NCBI GenBank assembly: GCA_030063045.1
Contig: JAQSEB010000129.1
Coordinates: 1-64,000, forward strand
Direction: 5' to 3'
Length of the DNA: 64,000 nucleotides
From: Pratylenchus scribneri
Lineage: Eukaryota; Nematoda; Chromadorea; Rhabditida; Pratylenchidae
Shown here in pieces: positions 56,740 to 64,000 of this stretch. The notes under the pieces are model-generated. The model ran no database searches. It worked only from the letters and a program-made list of their open reading frames with translations, and had not been told where the DNA came from. Position 1 is the first letter of the stretch, and each line of letters starts with the position of its first letter. Both the position numbers and the translations under genes were made by a program.

Positions 56740-58080
56740 TATGGAATCGGGACGGTTTAGGCCAATAAATTTTATGTTAGATGAATTTATAAATTTTATC
56801 AATTTTTTGGTAATTTTAAAATTATCGAAAATTTAAATTGGTCTCTTTTGAGTATTTTCCGAAACATTAAATAATTTAAAAATTTTCATTTATAATTTTT
56901 GAAATTTTTTTTTTAATAAAAACTGATAAAATTTATGGAAAAATGTCAAATTATTTATTTGTTGAATGTGTTATTTTATGAAGGCCATTCATTTCATCGC
57001 CATTCGATTTTTGGTATTGGGCATCGGCAACTAAATTGAAAGAAAAAATTTATTTATAATTAATTAAATTAATGTAAAAAAAATTTATATCTTTTTAACA
57101 TTAAATTAAATATATTTTTGATTGACTATTTTTTATTTCTCATAATAGGTTTTTATGAAATTAATTAAAGATAAAGTAATGTGACAGGACAGTTCTCAGT
57201 AGAATAGATCATGTTGGTTTTGGTCCAGAAAATGGATGCAATAAAACTTAAATGGGAAATTTTTGTTCAAAAATTTGAAAATAGAAGATACCTAAACAGA
57301 AAATCAACATTTTTTCACAAAAAAATTAAAACTATAAAAATCCTGATTTAAAACCGACAATTATCTAGTCTAGTATCTAGTTCTAATATTAAAAAATTTT
57401 AATTAAAATAAATATTTAAATTAAATATTTATTTTTTACTCCCAAATCTAACCTGCTGATGGGCATTTATTCACAAAATGCTGCAAGGAATGTTTACTTT
57501 GCCATCAATGCCTGGTGCATTGCGCGCCGGTGAATAACTTGGCCCAGCACGGATGTTATCATGCCATACATAACGCGATAACGAGTGTACGCATTGAATT
57601 CCTCGTTGTTGGCAGAAATTTCCCAGTTGCACCCTCTGAAGGAAAAAATATTTACAAAATTTTTAATAAATTAAACTCACTTCAATCGTTGTCGGACATT
57701 TGAACGACGGAATTTAAATCAAAAATAATTCAAGAGAATGAGGAATTTAATAATGGAAATCTGAAAAAATAATATTTAAATTTGACTTTTAATGAGTGAT
57801 GGATGAAAAATTCTCATCCATTTCTAGGGAAAAAAATAAAAAAAATATTAAAAGAATTAAAAGAATTTAAATAAAAATGCATATTTATTATTAATTTAAC
57901 AGAAATTAAATTTTGAAAACATGAAATAAAAAATAGGAAATGAAAAATAAACATAATGTTGAAATCTAAAATTTGTAAATGATCATCGCCTTTTAAATAC
58001 CCAGGCGGCCTTTGTTAGGAAAGAGCAAATTGATAGGATTATAATAAATTATAAATAATAAACAATAAATATGTTTATTA
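56740..58080. repeat. Segmental duplication, arm B
   Basis: Matches both flanks of arm A (43770-45430): GGTTTAGGCCAATAAAT and GAAGGCCATTCATTTCATCG on the left; ATGATCATCGCCTTTTAAAT and AGAGCAAATTGATAGGA on the right. The central gene differs from arm A. Confidence 0.75.
57494..57715 (-). CDS. Unrecognised short gene or remnant in arm B
   Basis: Two minus-strand exons join with a GTGAGT donor and a CCTTCAG acceptor: about 57715-57682 (FRRSNVRQRLK) and 57635-57494 (GCNWEISANNEEFNAYTRYR, then VMYGMITSVLGQVIHRRAMH and a short end). GC content is well above the flanks. No in-frame ATG was found upstream, so it is either a 3' piece of a gene or a decayed copy. No family is recognised. Confidence 0.35.
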
Positions 58081-58387
58081 CTTAAAAGGGAAATTTTTGT
58101 AAATAAAAGTGAATAAACGGAATGCCTGGAAACCGAAACAGATTTATGTAAAATTTAACCTTTGATTATGACAATATCTACTTCTTTTCTGGCCAAATAT
58201 TATTTTAATAATATTAATTTCATGAAAAGATATTGATGATGCAGATGAAATATTTGTCGCAATCAAAGTGTTTATCAAAATATTCGTGAGTAATGATGAA
58301 AATTGAAAATGTTGTTTAATTGTGAATTCCGAAATTTTATTAATTATTCAATTTACGCATATTATTATTTTCCTTTCTTTACTATTT

Positions 58388-61300
58388 CTATTCAATTTCT
58401 TGAATCTCCGCATCCGCATCCTCATCGCCGAAATTGGTTGGCTTGGTCAAGCCCATTTTGGTGCAAAATTCATTGCAAATATGACGGCTGAAGAAGCTTT
58501 TCATTCCGGCCACGCCGAGATTAGTGCGGCCAAAACCCAAAACGAGTCAAATCGGTACAATGGATAGCCGGGTCAGTCAGTTCGATTTTCTTTTTCCCAT
58601 CATTGTCCTCACTAATAATTCCTTGCAAATCAACTACCATCAAGTAACCACGGCTAATCTACAATTTAAATATTTTATTAATAATATTTCATCTAATTGT
58701 ATCTATTATTTTGAATATTTTGATGAATTTCATTAGACTCTTACTCTTCACTCTTTCAAATTATTATTAAATTATTCTTCCCTAGTAATTAAAGTTTTTT
58801 TTTCTCTTATTTTTCAAAAATATTAATTTAATATTCTGATTTTTTTAAAAATTTAATTCAATAAATTATTAGATGAAATATTATGTTTTTTTATTAAGTT
58901 GAATTTTTCTAAATGATATTGAGAGCAAATGATAATCATCATAATTTAATCCACATGTAATAAATAGAATTCTTTAATAGGAAAAAATAGAATTTTGGCT
59001 TTTTATGTAATTATAATATTGACCCAAAACACAAACTTTTTAATTATTTAATTTTAATAAATTTATCATTTTGCAATTATAGAATTACCTGATATGTCCA
59101 ATGCGAAAAGGCCATTAATTGTTCCACAAATTTCAAATCAATCCCTTTAGCTTTGGCTGTCACTTCCAGCATTGAATAATCAAGATTGTTGGAAAAGCGC
59201 AGAAAATCGCACCCAAGTGGGTATAAACGTTCGCAAGACATATAGACACGTCCAGGATTGGCTGGCCCTGGTTGATTTTGATTCATAAGCGAACACTTGA
59301 CCCTTGAGGAATTTTATTTCATAGCCGTTTTGGTCAACCTTAAAAGATATGTTATTACAAATGGGTAAATTGGGGAAATTTCTAAAAGAGTCCTCCAATT
59401 TCCTTAATTAGTCAAAAATAATAAAATTTCACGAATTTGACAAATACAAATATATTAGATGACTAAAATAACTTATTAAGTACTGACTATTAATTTTAAA
59501 GATATTTAAATTAAATGAAATAATAATAAAAATTAAATATAATTTAAAAATTAAATATTTTATTTATTATTTATTTAGAATAATTTTTATTTAAAATTTA
59601 ATAAACTCTAGAGAAATCATTGTAATTTAATTATTAATTATAAATTTTCTGAATTTGAATTTGAATTTTTTATATCCTAAGTTTTAAGGCAAGCCTTATT
59701 GAACTCGGAAGCCAAATATGCAGCAATCGCTTGCAGTTGAATTGCGCCTTCATAGTGTATTGGTGAATTAAGAAACCCAGTTGCAGAAACATGTTTCTTC
59801 AGCACAATGTCAATTGGATTATCCGCAGAAGTCACATATCGTCCATAGTAGGCAACACGCTCCATTCCTTTGGCAAATGGCTTTGGCGCCATTTGCACAG
59901 TCGCCTTGACGAGTTGTTTTCGCACCAGTGGTACATCTTTTTTAAGGCAAATTAAAAATTTTTAATTTCTAATTAATTCACTAGAAATGATGTCATGCAT
60001 TGTGTTGGGCAATTCGTAAGTGAAGAAAACGCCTTCGATTTTAGCCACATTTTTCCAATTTGGGAAGACACGATCATATTCCAAGCTGGTGGCAAATCGA
60101 CTGAGATGAATTGGACCAGCAACTGAAACAAGAAAAAATGTTGATTTATTTATATGAATATTTTAAAAATTATGATCCGTAAAAGCGTCATTATTTTATG
60201 GAAAATTCTGCCGAGAATAGAACAAATAACACATGGATCGAACCTTTGGACACAGCAATACTTGTTGAACTTATAATGGCACTGGGCAAAAGATCAGCAT
60301 TCTTGATGTTCCATACCACCATCTCATCGCCATATATTTCAGAAAATTTCTCGATCATTATATCAGTCCAATCAGTGATTTTGCCGAAATGATAATTGAT
60401 TTTCTTCTTAGCCAATTCTCCAAAAATATTACGGATGGAACGTCCTTTCGGATCACCACCTAAAAAAATTGGTTGAATTTAAAATAATTTTCAATCTTTT
60501 TAAAGCCAGCAGATTGACTCCGCATCATGCTCTAAGCTAAATTCAATACAAATAATGTAAAAAAATTTAGCCAAATATTACATCGATGATCAAGTAAAAT
60601 CATGGGCATAAAATTTATAGAAATTATTTAAAAAATTTTCCTTACATAAAATTCTCTCTAGTTCTGGTAGAAAATTTTATTTATTTAATATGGAAAAATG
60701 TGTCTTATTCCCTCCCATCTCGCAATTCCTGCTGAAGCATTGGCATATATCATCGATGTGATTTGTGTGAACAAAGTTTTATTAACCAAAAATATATTAT
60801 TATTATGGACATTATGTAATTATTAACCCATGTTTTTTCTCAGTAATTTTTATTATCATATTGCTAATTATTTATAATCAACTAGGGCTCGGAATTGAAG
60901 TTAAATAACTTTTTCATGCGGAGCTTTAAATATGCCATAATACAAATAAAAAGCATTTTTAACTTGATTTGAGCTCAAAATATTGAATTTTATGATCACT
61001 TTTTCGTGTTTTTATAACTTTTTAACCTTTATTTCACTTTTTGGCCTTTTTATGCCATTTTTTAAAATTTTTTATCACTTTTTCAACTTTATGGAACTTT
61101 TCTGAAAATTCTATCAACATTTTCCTTCTTGAGAACCTTTTCAAAAAATTTTTTCTGTTAAATTAATTTTGTCTAAATTTGGCTATTTTTCAGCAAAAAT
61201 TTTCACTTTTAGATCATTTGGTCAAAATTTTTAAACTTTTTTCTTCAAAAAAAATTTTCTGAAAAAATTGTCATTTTTTGAAAATTTATATAACTTTTTT

Positions 61301-62902
61301 GGAAATTTTCCAGTTTTTATATCATTTTTTTTGCGTTATTATATTACTTTTTTAACTAACTTTTTTGCGACTTTATGTAATTTTTTTCCGAGCCCTAATA
61401 ATCACAAATTATATTTCGTAAATATAATAATCCGTAACAATTAGGGGAAGTAGACTTTCCCTTGTCACAATTTTAAATTTAATTCAATTTTATTAATATA
61501 AAATGCGAGATTATTAACGGGCAATTTTAAAGCGATCTTCTGTGGTTTTCCTCATTTAAAACTAATTATGACTATATTTATACCCGGGAATGTATCTCCA
61601 TTGACATCGTGGTATTCATTGCCATGGCAAGGCGCATCGGTGATATGAAATAATATACGAGTGGACTCATCCGTCGACCAGTTCAGTGCAATGCATTTTT
61701 CCAATCCGCCAAAAACATCTTCAGGAAAATCACGGCCTCCAATTGCTTGAATGTTACTGCAGAAAGAATGGAAGTCGGCAACAGAATCAGAAAATTTGAA
61801 CTCATCAAATTGACACAGATCGCCAAAATCCCGATAGCCAACAAATGCAAGGCGGATCTGAAAATGAAAATTAATAAAATTTTAATATAACAGAGATCAA
61901 TTCTACTTTCAATTTTAATAAACTAGAATAAGGAGGGACCTTATTGATAATGGCGAGGAATTCAATTAATTATCAAATATATTATAATTTTTATATAAAT
62001 AGAGTAGCTGCTGAATAATTAGCGTGATCCTCCAAATTGCGCTTCTTTCAAATAAACTATTTCTGTTATAATTTTGCTTTTTTAAATAAAGAAAAATAGG
62101 ATTTTAAAAAATTAAATTTAATGGAATATGTTTTCCAGAATATATTCTGATTTTTTTTGTGTTTCATCCTTAAAACCAATCTGATTTTTTCCAATTATTT
62201 CCCGCAAGATTTGATTTTAAATTTAAGATTTTGATTCTTTTAGTTTCACTCCGAGAAGAAATTTTCTTTTTTAAAATATATTTCTGGAAAATATATTGGT
62301 AATTTTCTCACTTCTCAGTCCAATTTTTTATATAGAGTTCAAATGAATTTATAATTATCTCTTTTATATTTGTTATATTTTTCCAAAAAAAGAGTTAATT
62401 TCATTTTTAACGGAATTAAATTTTAGACTTTTTCCACGATTGGCGCGAATCGAACGGAGCGTCCCACTGTTGCCGTAGACATTTCAGTGGCAGTGAGATT
62501 CCCGATGATCGAACGGATATGGTCCTTCACAGCTTGAATATGCTTTTGCATACTTCCAGTCACATCGACCATGAAGCATAAGTCCAAATGTTTTGCAGCC
62601 TGCATTTGCTTGACCATATCCTCCACTCGTCCTTTGCGCAAATTCGTTGCCCGCAGAGTGCGTTTAGCCAAATCCATTTTGGTTTCCGCTTCCACACCAT
62701 ATTCTATATTTGCTTCCTCGTATATGCGACGTAATGACTTATTTTTTTACGCATTTCGCGGATTTCAAATGCTCGTCGGTAAGTTAATGAAGTCAGTTGA
62801 GAAATGGCCTCTTTCAAAGGGCAAAGAGACTTCTTCATCCTCTGGAATACGGCGCATTTTTTTGCAAGATAAATTTAAATCATTCTCGGCAATTCGTCGC
62901 AT
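58388..62902 (-). CDS. vWA domain plus alpha-kinase protein, frame-disrupted (possible pseudogene)
   Basis: Minus-strand exons: 62902-62426, 61860-61586, about 60461-60225, 60122-59985, about 59940-59684, about 59345-59092 and about 58680-58388. The first exon has a basic helical N-terminus and then the vWA strand LDLCFMVDVTGSMQKHIQAV (MIDAS D-x-T-G-S). The second continues the vWA domain (FVGYRDFGD, GGRDFPEDVFGGLEKCIALN). Alpha-kinase pieces follow: PFAKGMERVAYYGRY with IVLKKH, GRVYMSCERLY, AFSHWTYQ, GYLMVVDLQGI, KKKIELTDPAIHC, TNLGVAGMKSFFSRHICNEF. Family knowledge: Dictyostelium VwkA has the same vWA/alpha-kinase pairing, and the C-terminal His/Cys motif binds structural zinc. Frame breaks: an A7 run near 62749, one near 62800, and two 7-bp near-duplications (about 59298, about 58526). 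The last separates the kinase from its zinc motif. Pseudogene or uncorrected assembly. Confidence 0.75.
60883..61397. mobile_element. Non-autonomous hAT element with ACTTTTT words
   Basis: TIRs TAGGGCTCGGAA and TTCCGAGCCCTA, flanked by ATAATCAAC on the left and ATAATCAC on the right (an 8-bp duplication with one extra A). The interior reiterates AACTTTTT/TTTTATATCATTTTTT words. It lies in an intron of the vWA/alpha-kinase gene. Confidence 0.75.
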
Positions 62903-63171
62903 TTTTTCAAATAAATCTTCTATTTTTTACTCTAAAGATTAAAAAATTACAAAATTGACAAATGAAGTAAAAAATTTTATAATTATAAAATGAATAAAGG
63001 CAAAATAATTCAATTTGCAAAGATAACATAATCGATATGAAAGTGCATTTATTCGTGATTTTTCTTATTTTATAGAATAAAAAAAATTTGGTTATCCTCT
63101 ATTTTTTGATAATCATAAAATTCAAAACTAATAAGAAATTCTGATTCTCCAAACCTCGAATATACCTAAAC

Positions 63172-63581
63172 CGTACGGGGACATGTCCTGAATAGACAAA
63201 GGGCAGTGCAAATGTGGTCATGTCCTGAATAGTGCAAATGTGGGCGTTTTCGATTTCTAATTAAACAGAAACCGGTTTTAGACCCCACAAAGCTTATAAC
63301 ATTTTGTAGATCTCATCAAGACGCTTCGATTGATATATAAAATGTCATTAATTTGGTCAAAATTAAATGGTATTAAACCGTTTAAACCATCTTTTCCAGT
63401 TTTTTGGTTTTAAATTCTTTAATTTTGGGTTTTGGCCCAAACCAAGAAAAATTATATACCAATCGATGCGTCTGGATGAGATCTGCAAAATGGTATAAGG
63501 TTTGTTGGGTCTAAAACCGGTTTCTGATTAATTAGAAATCGAACGCCCACATTTGCACTATTCAGGAGTTGACATAGCACC
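63172..63581. mobile_element. Mutator-like MITE with perfect 9-bp TSD
   Basis: 410 bp, flanked by TACCTAAAC on both sides (63163-63171, 63582-63590). The arms reiterate TGAATAGTGCAAATGTGG. The inner core (ACCGGTTTTAGACCC, TTTTGTAGATCTCATC, ATATACCAATCGATGC) is shared with 42912-43308 and 4357-4626. The tip GGTGCTA.GTCAA.TCC is shared with the 42912 copy. Confidence 0.85.
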
Positions 63582-63599
63582 TACCTAAACATGTAATTT

Positions 63600-64000
63600 C
63601 AGGAAAAAAATCGAAGATAATATTTTAGAATAAAAAATTTGAGGTAGGAAAGGCAGACAATATAAACGAAAATTTGCTGATTTGTTTTTTTTTAATTTTA
63701 TAAATATGTTAATTTGAATATATAGCAATATAAAAAAAAATAAAAATATTACATTATTTTTAAAAAATTATAAAAAATGGGGAGAAAAGTAATTCAGTTG
63801 AGGGACTTAACTATTTTTTTATGTGGGCTTCTTTTCGGGGTCAAAATAAGGAATTGGGGTAATTTTGGAGTGAAAATGAGGGAAATACGATGGGGTGATT
63901 CGGGCAAAATATATTCATTTTATGGAAGAAGAATGCCAAATTGCGGCTTAAAATGAGGGAATATCATAAAATGTAAATGTCAGATATAAAAATTTCGTTG
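63600..64000. other. AT-rich spacer at the right edge
   Basis: No gene or repeat was recognised. The last 200 bases are slightly less AT-rich, with GGGGTCAAAATAAGG-like purine-rich words, but have no open frame worth reporting. Confidence 0.4.

Noticed and set aside
58303..58567. Plus-strand 81-codon ORF with a hydrophobic N-terminus
   Set aside because: The minus strand of the same segment encodes the conserved alpha-kinase C-terminal motif; the plus ORF's hydrophobic part is AT-rich flank.

Overview
The window looks like nuclear DNA of a nematode. It is very AT-rich, with short exons split by many AT-rich introns that have GT donors and TTTTCAG/TTTTAG-type acceptors. It holds a cuticle collagen, serpentine chemoreceptors, a nematode-type (GH25-fold) lysozyme, a degenerate galectin and F-box-like genes. 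A secreted CE1/PHB-type esterase exon and a secreted repeat protein with an NLS-like motif would fit a plant-parasitic tylenchid, but that placement is inference. Exon edges were read by eye, so gene spans run from the first to the last exon I could support.

Layout, left to right. 1-1.2 kb: first exon of a CE1/PHB-type esterase (minus) with a hAT element in its intron. 2.05-5.6 kb: F-box-like gene (plus) whose introns hold three inverted-repeat elements. 5.7-7.3 kb: GIY-YIG nuclease with a signal peptide (minus). 8.26-14.7 kb: second F-box-like gene (minus) with a 3-kb array of a 24-bp satellite in one intron. 15.9-16.6 kb: secreted EF-hand protein. 17.9-24.4 kb: two unrecognised nematode genes, the second hosting a hAT element. 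25.3-30.2 kb: diverged tandem duplication, then a secreted lysozyme that appears to have lost its catalytic DxE pair. 31.6-37.9 kb: cuticle collagen (minus) with an apparently complete Ginger-type DNA transposon in an intron. 40.3-42.9 kb: serpentine receptor. 43.8-45.4 kb: one arm of a segmental duplication around a small Cys-rich gene (other arm 56.7-58.1 kb). 47.8 kb: orphan receptor exon. 49-50.5 kb: galectin-like gene. 50.9-55.5 kb: large secreted protein with four near-identical 57-bp repeats. 58.4-62.9 kb: vWA plus alpha-kinase gene with several frame disruptions.

The dominant theme is small inverted-repeat elements in introns and spacers. Target-site duplications place most of them: 8 bp (hAT, three copies), 9 bp (Mutator-like, five copies) and 4 bp TATA (Ginger and a MITE with matching ends). 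Each copy tends to carry its own short word reiterated in its subterminal region while sharing a core with its relatives. No tRNA, rRNA or CRISPR array was seen.
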